DNA of 12,665 bases from Myxococcales bacterium (GTDB lineage Bacteria; Myxococcota_C; UBA6777): assembly GCA_027005175.1 (NCBI GenBank), contig JALTMC010000647.1:1-12665 (forward strand), read 5' to 3'. Shown here piece after piece: positions 1 to 7,288 of this stretch. The notes under the pieces are model-generated. The model did not search any database. It had not been told where the DNA came from and saw nothing but the letters and a program-made list of their open reading frames with translations. The translations under genes and the position numbers were made by a program. Positions within the stretch are counted from its first letter, which is position 1; every line of letters begins with the position of its first letter.

Positions 1-1389
1 GTTCATCTCAAACATCCGCTTCAAAACATACCGCATTCGCTTTTTGGCACGTTTGAGAAAGCGGTAGGGATCATACTTACTTGGCGCTTTGGGGAGACCG
101 GCGATCATAGCCGCCTCTGCCAGCGTCAACTCCCATACATTTTTCCCAAAGTAGTTTTGCGCGGCAGCCTGCACACCATAAGATTGATGACCCAAATAAA
201 CGTGGGTAATATATAACCATAAGATCTGAGATTTACTGAATTGACGTTCCAACCGTGTGGCTAAGATCGCTTCTTTGATCTTTCGTCGAAAGCTCTTCTC
301 CGCAAAGCGAAAGATCGCTCGTACTCCAGCATACTGTGATATCTTTTGCGAGTCGATCTGGCTGGCATTTCGAGCAGAGATCACGACCCGTTTTGACACC
401 TGACGCTTAAAGCTTCCATTCAAACCATCTAATAACTTGGCCGGCCCTTTGATACGGTGAATGACGGCACCACCTGCAACCAACTTGTCCATCAGATCAG
501 AGACCTGCTTTTTAAAGCTGCTACGGCATGTTCCATCGCTGCAAAGTTGGCCAAATCCACAATCTCTGTCGGCCTGGCATAGCGGTTTGGGTGCTTTGGG
601 CTGACAGGTCCATTGCGGACACAAGCCACTTCGATTTTGCTCAACATTTTTACACTTGGGGCGACAGACTTCATGAGCCTCACAGAGCGTCGTAAAGCCG
701 CGGTAAACCTGAGCAGGCTTACCCTGGTAGATAATCGTCATCTGCTTGCTACACATCGTAAAAGCACGTGGGACGCATCGGCCAAAGGCCGAACCTACCC
801 GCGACTTACAGCGCTCACTCCAGTCGCATTGTTTATCACTGCGACAACTTCCCTTTTGCAAACGGATCACCATGCGGTCAATTAAGAAACTCTTGGCGAC
901 CTGCTGGGTTAAGGTCGAACCACCAGCTTTGATACGACCGGACTTCAAGTTCTTGACCATCGCACGTGCGATACCCAGCGGATCCACACCACTGTGAGAA
1001 AAGAATCGATCGTCTTCTGCTGCAACAAAAGCATACAACAGCTTCTTTGGGATCTTCTCCAAAGGAACCAAAAAACGTCGCTCTGCCGCAAACTGCCCAA
1101 TGCGATCCTCTTCCGAAGAGAATACAGTGGAAGGCAATGCCGGACGGTATTGCTTCAACGAAGTCAGGACTGGGATTCCCTTTGAGTACTTGACTAGCAG
1201 GAACAAACCTCCACAACCGCCAAGCAACACCCCGCTCAAACCCAATAACAAACCAATTCGCAGCAACGCACGCCACCATCGACGAGGTCTCGGGTTCACA
1301 ACGCGGATGGCTTCACTTGCGCCCCGCCACTTCCAGGGAATGTGCGGTGTTGTTCCCCTACCACCCCCACGTTGGTCTGTCTTGATCAT
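1..1389 (-). CDS. GT51 peptidoglycan glycosyltransferase (class A PBP or monofunctional), C-terminus beyond window
   Basis: This enzyme would polymerise lipid II into glycan strands on the outer face of the inner membrane. The visible part is 463 codons with no in-frame stop, and it continues past the left edge. After a basic cytoplasmic tail, residues 41-67 form one membrane segment. GT51 motifs follow in order: EDDRFFSHSG (125-134, with the presumed catalytic Glu), GGSTLTQQ (156-163), RRKIKE (368-373), a diverged fourth motif (YITHVYLG instead of the usual YLN-x3-FG) and LAEAAMIAGLPKAPS (423-437). Motifs 2 and 3 normally lie about 15 residues apart; here a 195-residue insertion with 14 cysteines separates them. 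The start at ATG 1389 is preceded by a weak GGAAA element. Whether a transpeptidase domain follows cannot be seen. The GT51 assignment is firm; the subclass is not. Confidence 0.93.
   Translation of the reverse strand, partial: MIKTDQRGGGRGTTPHIPWKWRGASEAIRVVNPRPRRWWRALLRIGLLLGLSGVLLGGCGGLFLLVKYSKGIPVLTSLKQYRPALPSTVFSSEEDRIGQFAAERRFLVPLEKIPKKLLYAFVAAEDDRFFSHSGVDPLGIARAMVKNLKSGRIKAGGSTLTQQVAKSFLIDRMVIRLQKGSCRSDKQCDWSERCKSRVGSAFGRCVPRAFTMCSKQMTIIYQGKPAQVYRGFTTLCEAHEVCRPKCKNVEQNRSGLCPQWTCQPKAPKPLCQADRDCGFGQLCSDGTCRSSFKKQVSDLMDKLVAGGAVIHRIKGPAKLLDGLNGSFKRQVSKRVVISARNASQIDSQKISQYAGVRAIFRFAEKSFRRKIKEAILATRLERQFSKSQILWLYITHVYLGHQSYGVQAAAQNYFGKNVWELTLAEAAMIAGLPKAPSKYDPYRFLKRAKKRMRYVLKRMFEMN
295..879 (-). 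other. Cysteine-rich insertion domain inside the GT51 fold
   Basis: Residues about 171-365 of the glycosyltransferase interrupt the family alignment between TQQVAKSFL and KSFRRKIKE. Residues 182-288 hold 14 cysteines, including CQADRDCGFGQLCSDGTC (271-288), whose spacing is C-x5-C-x5-C-x4-C. Residues 291-365 are cysteine-free, rich in Lys and Arg, and look helical. Because the protein has one N-terminal membrane anchor, this region should be periplasmic, where the cysteines can form disulfides. The frame is open throughout, so the insertion looks like a true protein domain rather than a decayed element. Its function is unknown. Confidence 0.85.
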
Positions 1390-1470
1390 TTCTTGTTTCC
1401 GTTTGTTCTGAGTATGGAGTTGATTCAACCTTCGCACCTTGGTTGTGAATGAGCTAGATATTGCTGGTTG

Positions 1471-1613
1471 ATGGCTTGAGAATGTGCTCCCACGCTTTCG
1501 CCTCTCGGTAGGTCCCTTTTGTGTGGTGTAGCTTCTTCCCTTCATGGCTTGAGAATATGGTGTAGCTTCTTCCCTTCATGGCTTGAGAATGTGCCCCCAC
1601 GTTCTCGCCTCTC
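1471..1613. repeat. Pair of 36-bp direct repeats flanking the 34-bp tandem duplication
   Basis: The copies at 1471-1506 and 1578-1613 both start ATGGCTTGAGAATGTGC and end TCGCCTCTC, with three differences between them. The arrangement suggests stepwise duplication of a small intergenic element. It may be a dispersed genomic repeat, but only this locus can be seen. Confidence 0.9.
1525..1592. repeat. Tandem duplication of a 34-bp unit
   Basis: Two adjacent 34-bp units (1525-1558 and 1559-1592) begin GGTGTAGCTTCTTCCC and differ at only one position near the end. The second half of each unit, starting ATGGCTTGAGAAT, also belongs to the longer repeat pair at 1471-1506 and 1578-1613. Confidence 0.95.
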
Positions 1614-1682
1614 TGCAGGACGAGTAAGGTTGGCTCTTGATTGCACATGGATCGCATTTCTTTCCAAACGCTTACTTCCCCT

Positions 1683-1711
1683 ATTGTACAAAGCGGAGAT
1701 CGCAAACGCAA
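1683..1711 (-). promoter_or_regulatory. Weak leftward promoter candidate for the GT51 gene
   Basis: Read leftward, TTGCGT (1706-1711) and TACAAT (1683-1688) are separated by 17 bp. The -10 box is good but the -35 box is poor. Use of this site would give a leader of about 290 nt that runs through the repeats. Read-through from nadA is an alternative. Confidence 0.25.
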
Positions 1712-1771
1712 ATATGCGGAAAGCCTTATAATCTCAACTCTATTTGCTTGGCAAGAGGGAAGGGCCAAAGG

Positions 1772-2770
1772 TTAGGATATTTCCAACATTCGCTCCACGG
1801 CACGACGCGCACGTTTGGCGATAGCTGGATCAATCTCCACGGGAGCTTGCAGATTTTGGAGGGAGTGGAGGATCTTGGGTAGGGTGATGCGCTTCATATG
1901 AGGACACAGGTTGCAGGGACGGATGAATTCCAACTCAGGAAATTCAACAGCTACATTGTCGCTCATCGAACACTCTGTCACCATCATCACTCGCTCAGGA
2001 CGCTCTGTCTCCACAAAGTTGATCAACTGTGATGTGGAGCCCACAAAGTCCGCTTCCCCCAAAACATTGGGAGGACACTCAGGGTGAGCGATGATGGAGA
2101 TATTGTCATACTGCTTACGAAGGCTCCGCAGATCCGATGGTTTGAACTGCTCATGAACTTCACAGTGACCCTTCCACAGAATAACCTCCACATCCGTTTG
2201 AGTCGCGACATAATTGCCCAAGTACTCATCCGGAAGGAAGATCACACGATCGGTTCCCAAAGCCTCTACCACCTTCACCGCATTGGATGATGTACAACAT
2301 ACGTCAGTCTCAGCCTTGACATCCGCTGATGTATTCACATAGGTAACCACCGGAACACCCGGGTATTCCGACCGTAGCTTGCGAATGTCCTCTCCCGTAA
2401 TGGAGTCTGCCAGCGAACAACCTGCCAACATATCTGGAATTAAAACCGTCTTCTCCGGATTCAGTAATTTCGCAGTCTCCGCCATAAAGTGAACACCACA
2501 CATCACGATCACATCTGCATCCGTCTCTGCCGCCTTATGCGCCAATGCCAACGAGTCTCCTGTGAAATCCGCAACACCATAAAAGATCTCGGGAGTCTGG
2601 TAGTTGTGAGCCAAAATGACCGCACTCTGACGCTTCTTCCACTCCTCAATCGCACCCACATAGGGCGCGTGTACCGGCCACTCCATCTCCGGAATGACAT
2701 GCTTCACCCGCTCATATAGCCCCGCCGTGCTGCGCTCAATCTCTTCTGTATACTCCAACTCAATAGTCAT
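1772..2770 (-). CDS. nadA: Quinolinate synthase
   Basis: NadA condenses iminoaspartate with dihydroxyacetone phosphate to make quinolinate, the NAD precursor, using a [4Fe-4S] cluster in the cytoplasm. The 332 residues match the usual length of this family. Typical stretches are AHNYQTPEI (54-62), [12 protein letters not shown] (90-101), AHPECPPNV (228-236) and [11 protein letters not shown] (284-294). The three conserved cluster cysteines are therefore C91, C232 and most likely C289. The ATG at 2770 has an AGGAG eight bases upstream. No nadB or nadC is visible next to it. A clear promoter with two palindromic operators lies upstream, so the gene looks singly and tightly regulated. Confidence 0.97.
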   Translation of the reverse strand: MTIELEYTEEIERSTAGLYERVKHVIPEMEWPVHAPYVGAIEEWKKRQSAVILAHNYQTPEIFYGVADFTGDSLALAHKAAETDADVIVMCGVHFMAETAKLLNPEKTVLIPDMLAGCSLADSITGEDIRKLRSEYPGVPVVTYVNTSADVKAETDVCCTSSNAVKVVEALGTDRVIFLPDEYLGNYVATQTDVEVILWKGHCEVHEQFKPSDLRSLRKQYDNISIIAHPECPPNVLGEADFVGSTSQLINFVETERPERVMMVTECSMSDNVAVEFPELEFIRPCNLCPHMKRITLPKILHSLQNLQAPVEIDPAIAKRARRAVERMLEIS

Positions 2771-2780
2771 CTCTATCTCT

Positions 2781-2805
2781 CCTTATACTCAAACTGAGTA
2801 TATGG
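2781..2805. promoter_or_regulatory. Palindromic operator O1 in the nadA leader
   Basis: The core TATACTCAAACTGAGTATA (2784-2802) is a perfect 8-3-8 inverted repeat. It extends to 11-bp arms with one mismatched pair over 2781-2805. It lies about 50 bp downstream of the inferred transcription start and abuts the AGGAG ribosome binding site, so a bound protein would block elongation or an RNA hairpin would hide the site. Confidence 0.75.
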
Positions 2806-2844
2806 TGTGCAAAAGAAAAACCAGGATAGCCTGATCGGTGATGG

Positions 2845-2869
2845 CCTTATGCTAACGATGAGTATAAGG
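2845..2869. promoter_or_regulatory. Palindromic operator O2 over the nadA promoter
   Basis: This second 25-bp site has the same 11-3-11 layout as O1. Its right arm is the perfect half-site TGAGTATAAGG; its left arm CCTTATGCTAA has two mismatches to the O1 left arm. It covers the -10 box and most of the -10/-35 spacer. The centres of O1 and O2 are 64 bp apart, near six helical turns, which would place both on one face of the DNA. A repressor of NAD synthesis is the natural candidate (families known to do this include NrtR and NadQ), but the protein is not in the window. Confidence 0.7.
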
Positions 2870-2877
2870 GCTGTCAA
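2849..2877 (-). promoter_or_regulatory. Sigma-70-type promoter of nadA
   Basis: Read leftward, a perfect TTGACA (2872-2877) is followed after 17 bp by TAGCAT (2849-2854, four of six matches to TATAAT). The inferred start is near 2842, giving a leader of about 70 nt that contains operator O1. Confidence 0.7.
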
Positions 2878-2996
2878 GGAGGGAGTTGGTGTCGTGATAT
2901 CCTTCGTAGTGGCTTCGAGAGTGTCCAAATGGTATATTCTCGTGTGTGCATCAAGATCTTTTTTGCAGGGGTAAAGCTGACTTTGGATTAGGGAAA

Positions 2997-3002
2997 TATA
3001 AT
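2997..3002 (+). promoter_or_regulatory. Candidate -10 box for the PEGA gene
   Basis: A perfect TATAAT lies 55 bases before the PEGA start, but no good -35 box is found at 16-18 bp. The stretch 2890-3057 otherwise shows nothing recognisable. Confidence 0.25.
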
Positions 3003-3057
3003 TTGCTGGCCGTATAGGTAAAGTCGTTATTGTTCTTTTTGAGAGAATGGAAGCGCG

Positions 3058-4515
3058 ATGATGGGTGATGATATGAATCGAAGTGCGCGATGGTCTGGGC
3101 TTTGGTCTTGGTCAGGGTTTTGGTCTTGGTCAGGGTTTTGGTCTTGGTCAGGGTTTTGGTCTTGGTCTGGTGTGTTTGGATTGGTGCTTGTTTGGTTTCC
3201 TTGTGAGGTTGGTGCGGATTGTTTTGGTTTGTATCGACAGAAGCGATTTGCACAGGCAGGAGATTGTTTTTCTCGGCAAGCGAAAAAGATGGGGCTTCGT
3301 TTGAGTGAGGCGGGGCGTGTGAGGAAGGGGCGTTTGTGGCGCAATGCGGCCTTGAGTTTTGAGCGGGCAGCTCAGGGGGTGAACGCGGTGCAGGCGGCAT
3401 TCCAGCGTGAAAAAGCGGTAGCTTGTTTGCAGGTGTTGTTGAAGCAAGGTCTGGTGGAGAACAAAGGACATCGTCGTGCCATGCAAGCGATGCGGCGTCG
3501 TTTGCAAGGGAAGATCGGTTATGGGGAACTATCGATTGTGACAGCCCATGTTAAGGCATTGGTGTGTGTGTCTGCACAACAGTGGCGTCGATGTCATCGA
3601 GGGATCTTGTGGAAGGTGAAGGTGTTGCCGCGTCGTTATCGTGTCGAAGTGACGTATCCGGGGGGTCGTTTGCAAGTGAAACAGTGTCGGGTTCACGCTC
3701 ATGGTCGGAAAACGATATTGTTTTCTTCGCCATCGCAGGGAGGTTCTGTCACGATTGTTACGAATGCTTCCAATGCTACACTTGTTGTGACGGGTGCGAT
3801 GTTGTCGCGACCTTTGTTGGGGCGTGGTGTGGTGTGGAGTCGCAGGATCGAGCCAGGGCGTTATCAGGTCAAAGTAAGTTATCCTGGGCATGCTTCACTT
3901 GTGCGAAATATTCGAGTTTTTGCGACAAAGCCAACGGTACTGGTCTTGCGTGAGCCAGGTCCGCCTATCCTTGTGGTGAATACGACACCGATCAATGCAC
4001 AAGTGTATGTGGATGGTGTTTACAAGGGAAACAGCAGTTTGCGTCTCAAGCTTTCAGCAGGGCTACGACATATTGAAATTCGCCGTGGTTGCTATGTGAT
4101 CGAACGCCGAGATGTTCGCGCTGTACCCAGTCAGGATACGATCCTCTCTTTGGTTTTGAAGCGAGAAGAGCGCTTCCTTGCGTGGGTGAAAGCAAAGCAT
4201 CAACCCAATCGTCTGGCGATTGCTGGATGGACCAGTCTTGTCACAGGAGTCTTGGCGGCTGGTGTTGGTGGTGTTATGCATGGTTTGGCTTCTGACCGAC
4301 ATGGGAGTGCTCTTGAACAACGACCTGCGAACTTCACCAGCTACCAACGGCTTGCTCGTGAGGGCAATTCCTATCGTGCGGCTGGTTACGCGGGGTTAGG
4401 GGTTGGCGCGGTCGGTCTTAGTGTGGGAGTGGCTAGTCTTTTGCTGGCTCAACCCAAGACCAAGTTCCAACTCTCTTGCCAAGTCCCTATTGTTCCCTCG
4501 AATGACGATCTTTAG
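3058..4515 (+). CDS. TPR-like/PEGA-domain envelope protein with repeat-bearing signal peptide
   Basis: The 485-residue product is probably an inner-membrane protein with a periplasmic region. Residues 1-48 resemble a signal peptide or anchor whose middle is WSWSGF repeated, followed by GVFGLVLVWFPC. Residues 55-150 are helical and TPR-like. Three PEGA-like beta units follow at about 158-223, 230-298 and 303-368; the last is clearest (NTTPINAQVYVDGVYKG). Two hydrophobic helices, 385-410 and 438-465, close the protein. PEGA units are beta-rich modules common in myxobacterial envelope proteins and kinases. GGAAG at 3049-3053 would serve ATG 3058 or, with better spacing, ATG 3061; ATG 3073 is also possible. 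The gene ends 16 bases before the next start, so the two probably form an operon. Exact function is unknown. Confidence 0.8.
   Translation: MMGDDMNRSARWSGLWSWSGFWSWSGFWSWSGFWSWSGVFGLVLVWFPCEVGADCFGLYRQKRFAQAGDCFSRQAKKMGLRLSEAGRVRKGRLWRNAALSFERAAQGVNAVQAAFQREKAVACLQVLLKQGLVENKGHRRAMQAMRRRLQGKIGYGELSIVTAHVKALVCVSAQQWRRCHRGILWKVKVLPRRYRVEVTYPGGRLQVKQCRVHAHGRKTILFSSPSQGGSVTIVTNASNATLVVTGAMLSRPLLGRGVVWSRRIEPGRYQVKVSYPGHASLVRNIRVFATKPTVLVLREPGPPILVVNTTPINAQVYVDGVYKGNSSLRLKLSAGLRHIEIRRGCYVIERRDVRAVPSQDTILSLVLKREERFLAWVKAKHQPNRLAIAGWTSLVTGVLAAGVGGVMHGLASDRHGSALEQRPANFTSYQRLAREGNSYRAAGYAGLGVGAVGLSVGVASLLLAQPKTKFQLSCQVPIVPSNDDL
3101..3172 (+). repeat. 18-bp in-frame minisatellite in the signal peptide of the PEGA protein
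   Basis: Three identical copies of TTTGGTCTTGGTCAGGGT lie head to tail (3101-3154), followed by a partial fourth. Each copy adds six residues with two Trp and two Ser. The period is a multiple of three, so copy-number change would lengthen the signal peptide without breaking the frame. Confidence 0.97.
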
Positions 4516-4531
4516 TGCAGTGTGTATCATC

Positions 4532-6910
4532 ATGACCAATTCATTCTCTGTCATCCTCCGCTTTTGTGTGCTGGGGGTCTTTGGGCTCTGGCTGTTGCCT
4601 TCCGCTTGTTTTCTCAACCCCGATGTCCAATGTTCGGCAAATACAGATTGTATCAATGGCTTTGTTTGTAAGGACACCCGGTGTGTTTGTCCTGGAGTGC
4701 TACAAACAAACTGCACGAATCCAACGGATAACAAAGAGGCGATCTGTGTTAATTTACAAACCGACTCGTCTCATTGTGGCAGTTGTTTTCAGGGATGCTC
4801 TGGAGGGTATTGTCAACATGGAAAGTGCAAGATCTGTGACACAACGCAAGAGGGGGTTCGGATCTGTGGTAGCGAATGTGCAAATATTAAAGAAAATCGC
4901 AAACACTGCGGTGGTTGCGGTAAATCGTGTGCGCCAGGAGTTCCCTGTTTAAAGGGGGCATGCCGATGTCCGCAGGGTCAATTGTTGTGCCAGGGGCGAT
5001 GTGTTGATCTACAATCCGACGCTCAACATTGTGGCAGCTGTGGTGTTCGGTGTCCTGCGGACAAAGCACAATGCAGTGCGGGTGTATGTCAAACGTGTTC
5101 ATCGCGGTGTGGTGCTTTATGCCCTGATCTACGGTCGAACTCCAAGCATTGTGGAGCGTGCGATAACGCCTGTGGTACCGGAGAATCTTGTTGTCAGGGT
5201 TCATGTGTGAATACCCAGTCGAAACACGAACATTGTGGGGCTTGTGGCAGTGCCTGCGGTGCCTCGCAAACGTGTTCCAAAGGTCAGTGTGCTTGTTCTG
5301 CTGGACAAACCTCCTGTGGAGCCTCGTGTGTAGACTTGATGTCTGACTCCAAACACTGTGGGGTATGCGGTGTCGTATGTGATGCAGGAAAATCTTGTAG
5401 TGCAGGAGCCTGTGTTCCTGCTGGGCTCACCAATTGTGGTGGTTCCTATGTCGATCTGTTGAAAGAGCGAGAGCATTGCGGTGCATGTGGAAAGGTGTGT
5501 GATGGTGTCTGTGAACAGGGGCAATGCAAACCTTGTACAAAAGATACAGACTGTCCCCATCAACTCTCTTGTGACGCAACCACGAAGGCTTGTCGATGTG
5601 GCTCTCGATGTGGATGGTTGCAAACCATGGGTGGCTCTCAGGCTGTGATCGAGCCCCGCGCTATGACTTCCGATCCGAAAGGAAACATCTTCCTTACAGG
5701 TTCATGGAAAGGGAAGGCAACCTGGGGAAGCTTTCATCGAACATCCAAGGGGGCGGAAGATATTATGATCGCCAGAGTCGATTCTCAGGGGCGCAGGTCT
5801 TGGGTCTTGGTTCTTGGCTCCACCGATTCGGACACAGGAACGGATATCGCTGTGTTTAAAGATACTATCTATGTGCTTGGCATATTTCGCTCCTCCGTAT
5901 CTTTTGGACAAAACACCCTGTCTTCTCGTGGAGAGAGTGACATCTTTCTCACAGCCCTGGACATGAATGGCAAGTTTCTATGGACAGAACAAATCGGTGG
6001 TTCAGGGCATGACGAAAGCTATGCACTCGCCGTATCGAAAGAGGGTTCTCTCTACTTCACAGGAACATTCTCCAAACAGATCAAAGTCGGAGCTTTTTCG
6101 CTGCAGACGTCACACCCTTATGAGATGTTTCTTGCGAAGTTTGATCCTCGGGCCACAACGCGAAAATGGAACTGGCTCTCTGCTCCTGGAGGGCAGTCCG
6201 TTGGGACGGGAATCTCCGTGAAATCTGGAGATGGTGTCTTTGTGGCTGGACACTTTCAAAAGACCATTGCTCTTTCTCAAACAAGCTCTCTCAACGCCTA
6301 TGGCACATCGACACTCGTGGTGCTCAAGTTCAAAGAGCAGGATGGCTCACTTCTTAAAGGAGTGGCTGCGTTGGGTACTTCTTCTGCCAATGGCATCGCC
6401 CTTTGTCCCAATGGAAAGCTCTTTGTTGTGGGTGCGATACAAGGGAGTGTCAAGTTGGGTGTAAGGACTGTGAGCCTTCAACGCCCCCAAGATGTGGGAG
6501 ATATGCTCATCGCAGAGCTGGACTCCTCTCTTACTTTTAAGCGCGGGATCACTTTCTCTGACAAAGGCTTTGGCGAAGCAACATCCGTTGTTTGTGATGG
6601 TACATACCTCTGGGTGACAGGATTCTTTCAGGAAGCGATTGCCTGGAAAAATGCCCAAGATACTCCGTCTCGGGGGAAAAATGATGCCTTCCTGCTAAAG
6701 ATAAAACATACACAAGCAGCTGGGCCTAGTGTCAGTCGCGTGTTCTCTCTGGGTAGCACCAACAATGAACAAGGTTCTGCCTTAAACATTGGAACGCAAG
6801 GTCTCTTTGTTGCTGGCTGGTTTCAGGGAGAACTCACATTTCCCCAAACCACTCAACCCACAAAGGTTCAAGGGCAGAAGGATGCTTTTCTATGGAAAGT
6901 GGCACAGTAG
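4532..6910 (+). CDS. Cysteine-rich lipoprotein: seven Stig1-like repeats plus seven-bladed SBBP-type propeller
   Basis: The product from ATG 4532 has 792 residues. A signal peptide ends LLPSAC with Cys26, a relaxed lipobox, so it is probably lipidated and exported to the outer membrane or surface. Residues 34-360 hold about 62 cysteines. After CSANTDCINGFVCKDTRC (34-51) come seven Stig1-like repeats of the form C-V-D-L-x(5-7)-H-C-G-x-C-G-x2-C, starting near 72, 116, 157, 197, 225, 266 and 306; the seventh has Tyr306 in place of its first Cys. A second CTKDTDC module (335-354) leads into residues 365-792, where seven strands like GNIFLTGSWKG or GLFVAGWFQGE mark seven propeller blades. The same frame is open back to 4403 inside the PEGA gene, and ATG 4502 is an alternative start, but only 4532 gives a compact signal peptide. 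A binding or adhesion role is inferred. Confidence 0.85.
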   Translation: MTNSFSVILRFCVLGVFGLWLLPSACFLNPDVQCSANTDCINGFVCKDTRCVCPGVLQTNCTNPTDNKEAICVNLQTDSSHCGSCFQGCSGGYCQHGKCKICDTTQEGVRICGSECANIKENRKHCGGCGKSCAPGVPCLKGACRCPQGQLLCQGRCVDLQSDAQHCGSCGVRCPADKAQCSAGVCQTCSSRCGALCPDLRSNSKHCGACDNACGTGESCCQGSCVNTQSKHEHCGACGSACGASQTCSKGQCACSAGQTSCGASCVDLMSDSKHCGVCGVVCDAGKSCSAGACVPAGLTNCGGSYVDLLKEREHCGACGKVCDGVCEQGQCKPCTKDTDCPHQLSCDATTKACRCGSRCGWLQTMGGSQAVIEPRAMTSDPKGNIFLTGSWKGKATWGSFHRTSKGAEDIMIARVDSQGRRSWVLVLGSTDSDTGTDIAVFKDTIYVLGIFRSSVSFGQNTLSSRGESDIFLTALDMNGKFLWTEQIGGSGHDESYALAVSKEGSLYFTGTFSKQIKVGAFSLQTSHPYEMFLAKFDPRATTRKWNWLSAPGGQSVGTGISVKSGDGVFVAGHFQKTIALSQTSSLNAYGTSTLVVLKFKEQDGSLLKGVAALGTSSANGIALCPNGKLFVVGAIQGSVKLGVRTVSLQRPQDVGDMLIAELDSSLTFKRGITFSDKGFGEATSVVCDGTYLWVTGFFQEAIAWKNAQDTPSRGKNDAFLLKIKHTQAAGPSVSRVFSLGSTNNEQGSALNIGTQGLFVAGWFQGELTFPQTTQPTKVQGQKDAFLWKVAQ

Positions 6911-7016
6911 GGTTGGAGACTTCTCTCGATGATTCTCAACTCTTCAAAAGGCGGACTCTCTCTCATTGATTGCTGTCTGAAGTCTGGAAGAGAAAAGGCA
7001 TTTGAACGAAGGCGAC

Positions 7017-7181
7017 CTACTTACCTATTCCTGTTCGACAGAGTTGACCGGTAGAGCAGCTCTTGTTACAGATACCACAGTGTGTTTTGCTGGTTTGGAT
7101 ATTGGTGCAACTTTCTGCACAACAGGATTGTCCGGTACTACTCGCGGTGGGCTTGTTTGTTGTGGAGCAAGCACCATTGTT
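7017..7181 (-). pseudogene. Decayed Stig1-like cysteine-repeat fragment, inverted
   Basis: The minus strand between a TAA (7182-7184) and a TAG (7017-7019) reads 54 codons without a start. They include SCCAESCTNIQTSKTHCG followed by ICNKSCSTGQLC. Over 32 residues this aligns without gaps to the junction of repeats 4 and 5 of the upstream lipoprotein (GESCCQGSCVN...HCGACGSACGASQTC) with about 15 identities, including every cysteine. It has no start codon or signal peptide, so it is best read as the remnant of a related gene that once ran the other way. It is too short for the usual ORF cut-off. Confidence 0.8.
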
Positions 7182-7219
7182 TTATGGTTTCGACATGTTT
7201 TTTCAATTTAAAGTTTGGG

Positions 7220-7252
7220 TTGTTGTGTCTCGAAGATTGGAGTGGCAACGAG
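7220..7252 (+). repeat. 33-bp direct repeat, upstream copy
   Basis: This copy, starting TTGTTGTGTCTCGAAG, is identical over 33 bases to the one just before the kinase start. After it comes ATT where the other copy has the ATG start, and the frame stops four codons later. It looks like a duplicated, dead copy of the kinase translation start. Confidence 0.95.
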
Positions 7253-7288
7253 TATTCTTATTTAGGTAAAATGGATTATATCATTTCT

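Larger units (their letters stand above)
1390..1771. other. Intergenic spacer between nadA and the GT51 gene
   Basis: These 382 bases lie between two leftward genes. They hold two related short duplications, listed separately, and one weak leftward promoter candidate. I see no convincing terminator hairpin behind nadA and no believable gene. Confidence 0.6.

Noticed and set aside
878-1279. 133-codon minus-strand frame overlapping the GT51 gene
   Set aside because: The competing frame holds the membrane helix and catalytic motif of the glycosyltransferase.
1454-1768. 104-codon minus-strand frame in the nadA/GT51 spacer
   Set aside because: Much of it is built from the 34-bp duplication, it has no ribosome binding site, and the protein shows no recognisable domain.
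2950-2966. AAGATCTT followed by T-run as a terminator
   Set aside because: The palindrome is only eight bases with no loop, too small for an intrinsic terminator.
4403-4531. Longer start for the cysteine-rich lipoprotein inside the PEGA gene
   Set aside because: It would overlap the PEGA gene by 113 bases and put 43 residues ahead of a good signal peptide.
6911-7016. Terminator behind the lipoprotein gene
   Set aside because: Pyrimidine-rich direct repeats occur here but no stem followed by a T-run.
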